Source: an uncultured Clostridia bacterium | GTDB lineage: Bacteria > Bacillota > Clostridia > Oscillospirales > Acutalibacteraceae | Direction of reading: 5' to 3' | Length of the DNA: 50,486 nt | Assembly: GCA_904420015.1 (NCBI GenBank) | Contig: CAJFTS010000016.1 | Span: 1 to 50,486, forward strand | Part shown: positions 26,948-34,060 of the stretch, one piece after another | How positions within the stretch are numbered: position 1 is the first letter of the stretch | Layout of the letters: each line of letters opens with the position of its first letter | Position numbers and translations under genes: made by a program | Notes under the pieces: generated by a model | Seen by the model: the letters and a program-made list of their open reading frames with translations, nothing else | Databases searched by the model: none | Told to the model about the DNA's origin: nothing

Positions 26948-28486
26948 ATGGAATTAAAGGTTTCGCATGACACGGTTTCCATAAACGAGGTGATTTTCGA
27001 GGGCAGCGCCGAGCAGCCGGTGGATCTGGACGTCAACCTGCCCGACTATTGCCCCGATATTTCCCGGATTCTAAAGTGCCGTCTCATGCCCACGGTTTCC
27101 GTCCGGCAGATCACCGGCGACCGGCTCCAGGTGGAGGGCAAAACGCTCGTCAGCGTCCTGTATGTGGACGATACCAACCGGCGGGTGCAGTGCATGGAGC
27201 AATCCCTGCCCTTTGCCCAAAGCTTTGCTCTGCAAGGGGCGCCGGAGGATGCGGCGGTATTCAGCAGTACCATCATCGACTACGTCAACTGCCGGGCCAG
27301 CTCTCCCCGGCGGCTGGGAATCCACGGCTCTTTTACGGTATCGGTCAAGGTCCGCGGCCGGGCGGATTGCCAGGTGGTCACCCAGGCGGAGGGGGCCGGA
27401 ATGCAGCTTTTGCGCCATGCGGAGCCTATCAGCAGCGTCATCGGCATGACCGAGCGGCAGTTTTCCATGAACGAAATGTTAGAGCTTGGCCAAAGTAAGC
27501 CCGCAGCCGCCACATTAGTGCGCAGCTCCACCACCATTCTCATCAGCGATTATAAGGCCATCGCCAACAAGGTCATCGTCAAAGGGGATATCCAGATCGC
27601 CACCCTCTACCAATGCCAGGACAGCGACGATATGGAGAAGATGGAGCACAGCCTCCCGTTTTCCCAGATCATTGACCTCGATGGGGTCACCGACGAGAGC
27701 TTTTGCGACATCCATTGCGAAACGGTGTCCGCCGATATCCAGATCCGTACCGACGGGGCGGGAGAGAACCGGCTTTTGTCCGCCGACCTGCGCCTGAGCC
27801 TCCAGGTTACCGCTTATCAATCGGCGGAGATTTCCCTCATCCGCGACGCTTTTTCCACCGAGTGCGAGATCGAGACCGATTTGAGCGAAATCCGTGCGGA
27901 GCGGATGCAGGGAACACTGCGGTACGACGGCGTTTACAAAAATGCCTTTGAGCTTCCTTCCGGCGACATCACCGCCATCTGCGACCTGTGGTGCGACGCC
28001 GGTGTGGTCAGCTGTGTACCCGCCGACGGCAAGCTTCTGGTCAAGGCCCCCGTGAATGTCAACGTCCTTGCGCTGGATGGGGACGGCTGCCCCACCTATT
28101 TTGAACGGGTGGCGGAAATCGAATACGAGGAAGCGCTCCCCGATGGGGTTACCCTAGCCCTTTGCGATCCCACGCTGTGTATCACCAGCTGCAGCTTCAG
28201 CTTTACCCAGACCCAGAGCATCGAGGTCAAGATCGAATACCGCCTGGAGGGCTGCATTTTCATTCCCTTCCAGGAGAACGCCATCTGCGACCTGCGCCTT
28301 TGCGAGGATCAGCCCATCGTCCGGGAAAGCACGGCGGCCCTGGTGATCTACTACGCCGACCAAGGCGAGCGAATCTGGGACATCGCCCGCAAGTATTGCA
28401 CGTCGGTCAGCGCCATAAAGGAGGAAAACGAATTGAGTGAAGACGTGGTTCCCGCCCGCGGCATGATGATGATTCCGAGTATATAA
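26948..28486 (+). CDS. SPOCS-domain (DUF3794) spore protein with LysM-like end
   Basis: The 512-residue protein has repeated SPOCS/DUF3794 modules. Short repeats of the type VSVLYVDD...VQCMEQSLPFAQ near 70-90, and a second QIATLYQCQD...MEHSLPFSQ near 215-240, show the module repeat. The C-terminus (GERIWDIARKYCTSVSAIKEEN ... MMMIPSI) is a LysM-type domain that would bind peptidoglycan or cortex. Such proteins belong to the coat or exosporium of Clostridia. GAAAGGCGAGG precedes the ATG. Its position between spoVM and spoIVA supports a coat-base role. No signal peptide is seen, consistent with mother-cell assembly. Confidence 0.87.
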   Translation: MELKVSHDTVSINEVIFEGSAEQPVDLDVNLPDYCPDISRILKCRLMPTVSVRQITGDRLQVEGKTLVSVLYVDDTNRRVQCMEQSLPFAQSFALQGAPEDAAVFSSTIIDYVNCRASSPRRLGIHGSFTVSVKVRGRADCQVVTQAEGAGMQLLRHAEPISSVIGMTERQFSMNEMLELGQSKPAAATLVRSSTTILISDYKAIANKVIVKGDIQIATLYQCQDSDDMEKMEHSLPFSQIIDLDGVTDESFCDIHCETVSADIQIRTDGAGENRLLSADLRLSLQVTAYQSAEISLIRDAFSTECEIETDLSEIRAERMQGTLRYDGVYKNAFELPSGDITAICDLWCDAGVVSCVPADGKLLVKAPVNVNVLALDGDGCPTYFERVAEIEYEEALPDGVTLALCDPTLCITSCSFSFTQTQSIEVKIEYRLEGCIFIPFQENAICDLRLCEDQPIVRESTAALVIYYADQGERIWDIARKYCTSVSAIKEENELSEDVVPARGMMMIPSI

Positions 28487-28509
28487 CGCAGACTGGAGGT
28501 GGAGTGAAC

Positions 28510-29988
28510 ATGGAAGAGAGAACCATTTATCAGGACATTGCCCAGCGGACCCAGGGCGACATCTACATCGGCATCGTGGGCCCGGTGCGCACGGGTAAGT
28601 CCACCTTTATCAAACGGTTTATGGATACCCTGGTGGTCCCCCATATCAACAGCGATTTCAAACGGGACCGCGCCATTGACGAACTGCCCCAGTCCGCCGC
28701 CGGCCGGACCATTATGACCACCGAGCCCAAGTTTATCCCCGAGGAGGCGGTGGAGGTCACCCTGGACGGGAACGCGAGCTTCCGTATGCGGATGATCGAC
28801 TGCGTAGGCTATATTGTCCCCAGCTCCCTGGGGTATGTGGAGGGCGACCAGCCCCGTATGGTTAAGACCCCCTGGTATGAGGAGGAAATCCCCTTTAATA
28901 TGGCGGCGGAAATTGGTACCAGACGGGTTATCACCGAGCATTCCACCATCGGTCTGGTGGTGACCACCGACGGCAGCATCAGCGACATCCCCCGGGAGGA
29001 GTACCAGGAGGCGGAAGAGCGGGTGATCGACGAGCTGCGGGAGATCAACAAGCCCTTTATCGTCCTGCTAAACTGCATGTATCCCAATTCCCAGGGCGCC
29101 AGACAGCTGTCGGAAGAACTCGGTGCAAAATACTGCGTTCCGGTTCTTCCCGTCAACTGCCTGGAGCTCGAGGAGGAAGAAATCCGCCAGATCCTTTCCC
29201 AGGTGCTCTTTGAATTCCCGGTCAAGGAAATATCCGTCGAGCTGCCCAAGTGGCTGTCTTCCCTTCCCAAGGACCATTGGCTTCGCACCTCGGTCTATAC
29301 CGCCATCCGCGACTGCGCCGCCGACATTACCCGCATCCGGGAGGTGGACCGCATTGTGACCGGCGTGACCGTCTGCGAGTACATTGAGACGGCCAAAACC
29401 CTGTCGGTAGACCTGGGCACCGGCAGCGCCAGCATCCGTGTCTCTACAAGGCGGGAGCTGTTTTATAAAATCCTCAGCGAATCCAGCGGCCTTACCATTG
29501 AAAGCGACAGCGCGCTTCTTTCCAGCATGACCGAGCTTGCCGCCATGAAGAAGGAATACGACAAGATCAAATCCGCCCTCATGGAGGTGGAGGCCACCGG
29601 CTACGGTATCGTCATGCCCACCTTGGAGGAGCTGACCCTGGAGGATCCGGAGATCATGCGCCAGGGCGGCCGGTACGGGGTGCGCCTGAAGGCCTCCGCT
29701 CCCTCCATCCACATGATGCGCGCCGACATCACCACCGAGGTTACCCCCATCGTAGGCAGCGAGCAGCAGTCGGAGGAGCTGGTCAATTACCTGCTCAAGG
29801 AATTCGAGGAGAATCCCACCCAGATCTGGAGCTCCAACATCTTCGGCAAATCCCTTCACGAGCTGGTCAACGAAGGGCTTCACAACAAGCTCTACCGCAT
29901 GCCGATGGATGCGCGCATCAAGCTCAAGGAAACCATCGAACGCATCATCAACGAAGGATGCAGCGGCTTAATCTGCATCATTCTCTAA
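28510..29988 (+). CDS. spoIVA: Stage IV sporulation protein A (coat morphogenetic ATPase)
   Basis: SpoIVA polymerises with ATP on the forespore surface to form the coat basement and is anchored by SpoVM. The 492-residue length equals that of Bacillus. The Walker A GPVRTGKST places its Lys at 30, the same number as in Bacillus. The sequence KFIPEEAVEVTLDG and the C-terminus GLICIIL are typical. GTG 28504 is also in frame, but ATG 28510 behind GGAGGTGGAG gives the family N-terminus MEERTIYQDIAQRT. It likely shares a transcript with the SPOCS gene 24 bases upstream. Confidence 0.97.
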   Translation: MEERTIYQDIAQRTQGDIYIGIVGPVRTGKSTFIKRFMDTLVVPHINSDFKRDRAIDELPQSAAGRTIMTTEPKFIPEEAVEVTLDGNASFRMRMIDCVGYIVPSSLGYVEGDQPRMVKTPWYEEEIPFNMAAEIGTRRVITEHSTIGLVVTTDGSISDIPREEYQEAEERVIDELREINKPFIVLLNCMYPNSQGARQLSEELGAKYCVPVLPVNCLELEEEEIRQILSQVLFEFPVKEISVELPKWLSSLPKDHWLRTSVYTAIRDCAADITRIREVDRIVTGVTVCEYIETAKTLSVDLGTGSASIRVSTRRELFYKILSESSGLTIESDSALLSSMTELAAMKKEYDKIKSALMEVEATGYGIVMPTLEELTLEDPEIMRQGGRYGVRLKASAPSIHMMRADITTEVTPIVGSEQQSEELVNYLLKEFEENPTQIWSSNIFGKSLHELVNEGLHNKLYRMPMDARIKLKETIERIINEGCSGLICIIL

Positions 29989-29993
29989 GGGAC

Positions 29994-30038
29994 AAACGGG
30001 CGCCGGCAAAATATGAAGGCCGGCGCCCGTTTTGCTTT
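29994..30038 (+). terminator. Terminator after spoIVA
   Basis: A perfect 12-pair stem ACGGGCGCCGGC / GCCGGCGCCCGT with an 11-base loop, followed by TTTGCTTT. Confidence 0.88.
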
Positions 30039-30159
30039 GGAAAAGGAGAAAACAAGAGGAAATCGGGCGGACGTTCGCCGGAAGGGACCGCCTCCGTCCC
30101 TACAACTGCGTTTGGCCCGTACCGGTACTGGTATCTTTGTGAAATTCCGGTTTCCGCCC

Positions 30160-30188
30160 TTGTAATTGAGAAGCCGCGCTGATATAAT
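30160..30188 (+). promoter_or_regulatory. Sigma-A promoter of the DivIVA-like gene
   Basis: TTGTAA (30160-30165), 17-base spacer and perfect TATAAT (30183-30188). Confidence 0.75.
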
Positions 30189-30221
30189 GGAACAAGAAAT
30201 GCGGGCGAGGAGGCTTTTTGC

Positions 30222-30953
30222 ATGGAAAACCAGGTGATTTTCAAACGGTCGGCCTTCGGCGGGTTTGACCGGGGCGAGGTGCTTGCGTACATCGACGCGA
30301 TGAACCAGGAGTCTCAGATGATCCGTCGGCAGCTGGAAGAACAGCTCAACGAAACCTCCCGTTCGCGGGATGAGTTTGCGCGCAAGGTTTCTGACTTTGA
30401 CGAGATTATTCTAGGGCTGGAAAACCAGCTCGAGGAAGAGAAGGATAAGAATACCCGCTTAACCGAAGAGATGGCCCGTATCGAGAATGAACTGCGCAGC
30501 GCCAGGCTGGCGGAGGGACAGCGTATGCGGGAATTGACGCTTGAACAGGAAAAGAACCGCCAACTGCGCGAGCAGATGGACACCCTCTCCGAACGGGCGG
30601 GTCTATATGAACGGGTAAGTGCGCAGGCGGGCGAGGTGCTTTTGGACGCCCGGATGAGCGCGGCAAAAATTTTAGAGGATACCCAGAAGGCCGCCAAGGA
30701 GACGGCGGATGCCGCCAACGCCTCGGCGCAGGCCGTGTACGGTAACATCACCGGCCTTCGCGGGGAAATCGATACCATGCGAAAGACGATCCATCAAATT
30801 ATCGATGACATCGATCAAAAGCTGGACACGATGTGCCGGGAGATTGACCGGGCGGCTGAACAGCTGTCCGAGCTGACAAAGGAGCCGGATGCGGAGGCGT
30901 TCGGGGAAGAGGGAGAAAACCGCGAGCCGCTGTTTTTTCGCCCCTCCGTCTGA
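30222..30953 (+). CDS. DivIVA-domain-like coiled-coil protein
   Basis: The N-terminus FKRSAFGGFDRGEVLAYIDA resembles the membrane-binding start of DivIVA-type proteins, which mark cell poles and division sites. Residues about 27-120 and 160-225 are coiled-coil (heptads rich in E, Q, R and L), and an Ala-rich helix lies between. The 243-residue frame ends abruptly in LFFRPSV just after a run of six T (30933-30938). One base fewer in that run would join it smoothly to a further 70-residue frame. GCGAGGAGG precedes the ATG. Role in division or polar targeting is inferred from the domain. Confidence 0.75.
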   Translation: MENQVIFKRSAFGGFDRGEVLAYIDAMNQESQMIRRQLEEQLNETSRSRDEFARKVSDFDEIILGLENQLEEEKDKNTRLTEEMARIENELRSARLAEGQRMRELTLEQEKNRQLREQMDTLSERAGLYERVSAQAGEVLLDARMSAAKILEDTQKAAKETADAANASAQAVYGNITGLRGEIDTMRKTIHQIIDDIDQKLDTMCREIDRAAEQLSELTKEPDAEAFGEEGENREPLFFRPSV

Positions 30954-31158
30954 GCCGGAGCCATCCTTTGAAAAAGGATCCGCCTTAAAAGCGCCAAAAC
31001 CGGACGCTTTTAAGGGGAAAAAGGGGAAGGCGGCGCCTACCTCCTCCCCAAGCCCGCAGGAGAAAAGCGGGGTCCTGGAGGGGACGCTGCGTGTGTTGCA
31101 TCAGACGGTTAAAGAGGTTTCTAAGAATATAAAGAGGTGGTTTCTACGCAAAGGGTAA
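30889..31158 (+). CDS. Out-of-frame continuation of the DivIVA-like protein, or separate basic protein
   Basis: This frame overlaps the end of the previous gene. Read across the T6 run with one base less, the fused protein would continue LFFAPPSEPEPSFEKG, a Pro/Lys-rich linker and an amphipathic basic end (VLHQTVKEVSKNIKRWFLRKG). The text reads naturally as a C-terminal tail, so a frameshift (true, programmed or an assembly error) is likely. An alternative is independent translation from ATG 30889, which has AAGGAG 4 bases upstream. The end overlaps the fumarase gene by 22 bases. Confidence 0.42.
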   Translation: MRRRSGKREKTASRCFFAPPSEPEPSFEKGSALKAPKPDAFKGKKGKAAPTSSPSPQEKSGVLEGTLRVLHQTVKEVSKNIKRWFLRKG

Positions 31159-31685
31159 CGATCCATACCGACGAGCTGGCCGAGAAAGCGGGAGAATTGT
31201 ATGCGGGGCAGGGAATTTTGCTCTCCGGTACCGTTTACACCGCCCGGGATGCGGCTCATAAGCGGATGATGGCCATGCTCGACGCAGGGGAGGAGCTGCC
31301 GATTCAAATCAAGGGCGCGGTCCTCTATTATGCCGGGCCTACGCCGGCGCCGGAGGGGCTGCCTATTGGGTCGTGCGGCCCGACCACCTCCGGACGGATG
31401 GACGTACATACGCCGCGTCTGCTGTCGCTGGGGCTTGCCGGAATGATCGGGAAGGGCCAGCGGTCTGAGGCGGTAGTGGATGCCATAAAGGCTTACGGCG
31501 CCACCTATCTGTGCGCCATCGGCGGCGCCGGGGCGCTGGCGGCGAAATGCATCAAAAGCTGTGAGGTGGTCGCCTTTGACGATTTGGGCTGTGAGTCCAT
31601 TAAGCGGCTGACCATTGAGGCGTTCCCGCTGGTGGTCGCGGTTGACTGCCGCGGCGGCAACCTGTTTGATCGGGAAAGGGAATGA
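31137..31685 (+). CDS. fumB: Fe-S hydro-lyase beta subunit (class I fumarase / tartrate dehydratase beta)
   Basis: The 182-residue protein matches the beta subunit of two-part class I fumarases: LLSGTVYTARDAAHKR, then GPTPAPEGLPIGSCGPTTSGRMD and GCESIKRLTIEAFPLVV. With its alpha subunit, which holds the [4Fe-4S] cluster, it would interconvert fumarate and malate. The alpha gene, normally directly upstream, is not in this window. The start is uncertain: GTG 31137 overlaps its likely AAAGAGG site. The related tartrate dehydratase cannot be excluded. Confidence 0.87.
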   Translation: MVSTQRVTIHTDELAEKAGELYAGQGILLSGTVYTARDAAHKRMMAMLDAGEELPIQIKGAVLYYAGPTPAPEGLPIGSCGPTTSGRMDVHTPRLLSLGLAGMIGKGQRSEAVVDAIKAYGATYLCAIGGAGALAAKCIKSCEVVAFDDLGCESIKRLTIEAFPLVVAVDCRGGNLFDRERE

Positions 31686-31696
31686 GAACAGTCAAA

Positions 31697-31936
31697 ACCA
31701 CCGGCAAAGCCGGAGGCAGGAATAAGCCCTAGAAGGGTTATTCCCAGCAAGCGTCTCAAGACGCGCGGAAACTTATTTCACTTGGCATCACTTGCCCCGC
31801 GGCCTGTTCACAGGCGAATCCCCATTAACCGGAAGCCTTCCGTCACCGTTAGGCTGGCTGTTGGCAGCTCGCTTCGCTCGATGCTCAAAGCGAACGCTTT
31901 TTTGCGGGACATCTCCACCGGCACAGCCGGTGGTTT
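31697..31936 (+). repeat. Copy B of the 240-bp structured repeat
   Basis: It begins 11 bases after the fumarase stop. Ends are inverted repeats (AACCACCGGC / GCCGGTGGTT), each also forming its own hairpin. Inside are further hairpins: AATAA-g-CCCT/AGGGTTATT, GCGTC-TCAA-GACGC, GCCTG-TTCA-CAGGC, AGCCT/AGGCT and AAGCG-AA-CGCTT. The copy at 43332 is nearly the same along its whole length. It encodes no protein I can support. Confidence 0.88.
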
Positions 31937-31947
31937 CCGTTCACAAT

Positions 31948-31992
31948 CGAAACGGCCGGAGGCCCTGAGGAAGGGCTCCCGGCCGTTTTCTG
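31948..31992 (+). terminator. Terminator downstream of repeat copy B
   Basis: AACGGCCGG-AGGCCCT pairs with AGGGCT-CCCGGCCGTT around a 4-5 base loop, followed by TTTTCTGCTTTT. It starts about 12 bases past the repeat and probably served the fumarase gene. Confidence 0.82.
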
Positions 31993-32183
31993 CTTTTGGA
32001 AAGCGGACCGGCAATAGCGGCGAGATGAACCGCCCAAGCCGGCGGGATAGATACCGTCGAAGTCCGGCCGCGGAATTGCTCCCGATTTTTTAGCCTGCGG
32101 TCTAATATTCCGGGAAGGAGAGCCGGCTGCAAAAAGGATAGGGATGCCGCCGCCAAGGATCGGCGCAGGCTCCTTTTTGGCGG

Positions 32184-32888
32184 CTATTCCTCCTGTTCGG
32201 ACGTCGACTCAAAAAGATATTTGTACTGCCGGCTTTCCCGAAGAGAAATGAAGTCGTCGTCGGCTACAATGATGTGATCGGTCAGCTTCACTCCTACAAA
32301 TTCCAGCGCATGCCGCACCATCCAGGTGGTTTCGATATCCGACTCGGAGGGAAGGGCGTTGCCGTTGGGATGGTGATGGGCGATGATCGCCGAGGTGGCC
32401 TTGTAGCGCATACTGATCTCCACCACCTTGCGCACATTGACGTTGACCTCATTGACCACGCCTTCCGACACGATCTCACAATTGAGCACCCGGCCCTTGC
32501 CGTCCAAGGCTAAAAAGAAAAGCACCTCATCGGTGCGGCCGATAAATTTGGGCTTAAAGTATTCGCCCGCTTCCTCCACGCTGGTGATGCACTTCCCGGA
32601 GCAGCGGTCCTCATAATACCGCCGGCATATGGCCGGGAGGAAGGAAAGGAAAACCGCTGCGTTTTTGGAAATGCCCTCCACCTGCATCAGTTCCTCAACC
32701 GGCGCTTCCAGCACGCCTGCCAAACTGCCGAACCGGGCCAAAAGCCGGTGGGCAATCTCGTTGGTATCCTTGCGGGGAATTGCATAAAACAAGGCCAGTT
32801 CCAGCACATTGTGCAGCTCGAAGCTGTCCAGGCCCTCTTCGATAAACCGGTTGCGAAGCCGTTCCCGATGTCCGTCATGCATTGCCAT
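32184..32888 (-). CDS. radC: RadC/JAB-domain protein
   Basis: The 234-residue protein has an N-terminal helix-hairpin-helix region (about 1-95, with VEELMQVEGISKNAAVF) and a C-terminal JAMM/MPN+ domain with HHHPNGNALPSESD, which supplies the zinc ligands (H-x-H...S..D). Despite the name, a direct repair role of RadC is doubtful; the family is linked to DNA metabolism and competence. AAGGAG lies 14 bases before ATG 32888, so ATG 32882 is an alternative start. It is transcribed away from the RluA-type gene. Confidence 0.92.
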   Translation of the reverse strand: MAMHDGHRERLRNRFIEEGLDSFELHNVLELALFYAIPRKDTNEIAHRLLARFGSLAGVLEAPVEELMQVEGISKNAAVFLSFLPAICRRYYEDRCSGKCITSVEEAGEYFKPKFIGRTDEVLFFLALDGKGRVLNCEIVSEGVVNEVNVNVRKVVEISMRYKATSAIIAHHHPNGNALPSESDIETTWMVRHALEFVGVKLTDHIIVADDDFISLRESRQYKYLFESTSEQEE

Positions 32889-32941
32889 ATAATGCGTTCC
32901 ATCTCCTTAACGCCTGACGGCGCATATATTTCTTATCGATA

Positions 32942-32969
32942 ATTATATACCATATTTCAGCCTTTGCAA
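32942..32969 (-). promoter_or_regulatory. Promoter of radC
   Basis: On the minus strand: TTGCAA (32969-32964), 16-base spacer and TATAAT (32947-32942). It is divergent from the promoter at 32979-33006. Confidence 0.65.
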
Positions 32970-32978
32970 AGGTTTGTG

Positions 32979-33006
32979 TTACAATGGGCCGGTTTCATGG
33001 TATACT
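32979..33006 (+). promoter_or_regulatory. Promoter of the RluA-type gene
   Basis: TTACAA (32979-32984), 16-base spacer and TATACT (33001-33006). It lies inside the longest open frame and shows that translation starts later, at 33046. Confidence 0.6.
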
Positions 33007-33045
33007 AAAAGGCAAAAGGAAAGCAAGGAGCGTGTACCCCTCAAG

Positions 33046-34035
33046 ATGAAACAATGGATTGTTACGGAAAACGACGCAGGCCAGCGGCTGGACAAGTTTG
33101 TAACCAAGGCCGTGCCGCTGCTGCCCAAATCCCTTTTATATAAATCCATCCGTCTCAAACGCATCAAGGTAAACGGAAAGCGGTGCGAGATATCCACCCG
33201 GCTTGCCAAAGGGGATGTGGTGGATCTTTATCTCAAGGATGAGTTTTTCGCCCCGGTCCCAAAAAAGCTGCCCTTTTCCGGTGCGCCGCCTAAGGTGACG
33301 GTGGTATACGAGGATGAAAACATTTTATTGGCGGATAAAAAGCCCGGGCTTTTGGTTCACTCGGATGACAAGGAGTACGGAGACACGCTGATCGACCGCA
33401 TCCAGCATTATCTTTACAACAAGGGAGAATACGATCCGCAGCAGGAGCGTTCCTTTGCGCCCGCTCTTGTCAACCGCATTGACCGCAATACCGGCGGGAT
33501 CGTCATCGCGGCGAAAAACGCGGCGGCGCTGCGGGTTTTAAACGAGAAGATGAAGGAACGGGAGCTGAAAAAGTATTACCTGTGCATTGTACACGGCACC
33601 CTTGCGAAAAAGGAAGCGACGCTGGAGGGGTTTTTATATAAGGATGCGGATAAAAACAAGGTGTTTGTCCATCGGCATCCGGTGGAGGGCGGGCGAACCA
33701 TCCGCACCCGGTACCGGGTACTGCGGGAAAAGAAAGGGCTGAGCCTTTTGGAGATCGAACTGCTGACCGGAAGGACCCATCAGATCCGTGCCCACTTGGC
33801 CTCCATCGGGCATCCGCTTTTGGGCGACGGCAAGTACGGCACCAATGCATTGAACAAAGGAACCGGCTACCGCAAGCAGGCCCTTTATTCGTATAAGCTG
33901 GCATTTGCATTTGAGTCGGATGCAGGGCCCTTGCAGTATTTAAACGGGAGGACGTTTGCGGTCGAGGACGTGTGGTTTTTAAAGGAATTCGACGGCTTTC
34001 GACCGGCTGGAGAGGAAATCCGGCCAGGAAGATAG
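33046..34035 (+). CDS. RluA family pseudouridine synthase (RluC/RluD-like)
   Basis: The 329-residue enzyme has an N-terminal S4 domain (about 1-75, with AGQRLDKFVTKAVP) and a catalytic domain with VNRIDRNTGGIV, where D146 is the catalytic Asp. Then follow LTGRTHQIRAHLASIGHPLLGD and YKLAFAFE. It isomerises uridines in 23S rRNA or tRNA; which ones cannot be told. The frame is open from 32974, but the promoter at 32979-33006 rules that out. The ribosome site for ATG 33046 (AAGGAG, 14 bases away) is weak. Confidence 0.92.
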   Translation: MKQWIVTENDAGQRLDKFVTKAVPLLPKSLLYKSIRLKRIKVNGKRCEISTRLAKGDVVDLYLKDEFFAPVPKKLPFSGAPPKVTVVYEDENILLADKKPGLLVHSDDKEYGDTLIDRIQHYLYNKGEYDPQQERSFAPALVNRIDRNTGGIVIAAKNAAALRVLNEKMKERELKKYYLCIVHGTLAKKEATLEGFLYKDADKNKVFVHRHPVEGGRTIRTRYRVLREKKGLSLLEIELLTGRTHQIRAHLASIGHPLLGDGKYGTNALNKGTGYRKQALYSYKLAFAFESDAGPLQYLNGRTFAVEDVWFLKEFDGFRPAGEEIRPGR

Positions 34036-34060
34036 ACGACGGGAAAAGGAGAGATACGGC

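Noticed and set aside
31808-32014. Minus-strand 68-codon frame within repeat copy B
   Set aside because: It follows the repeat; the corresponding frame is not kept open across the other copies and has no ribosome site.
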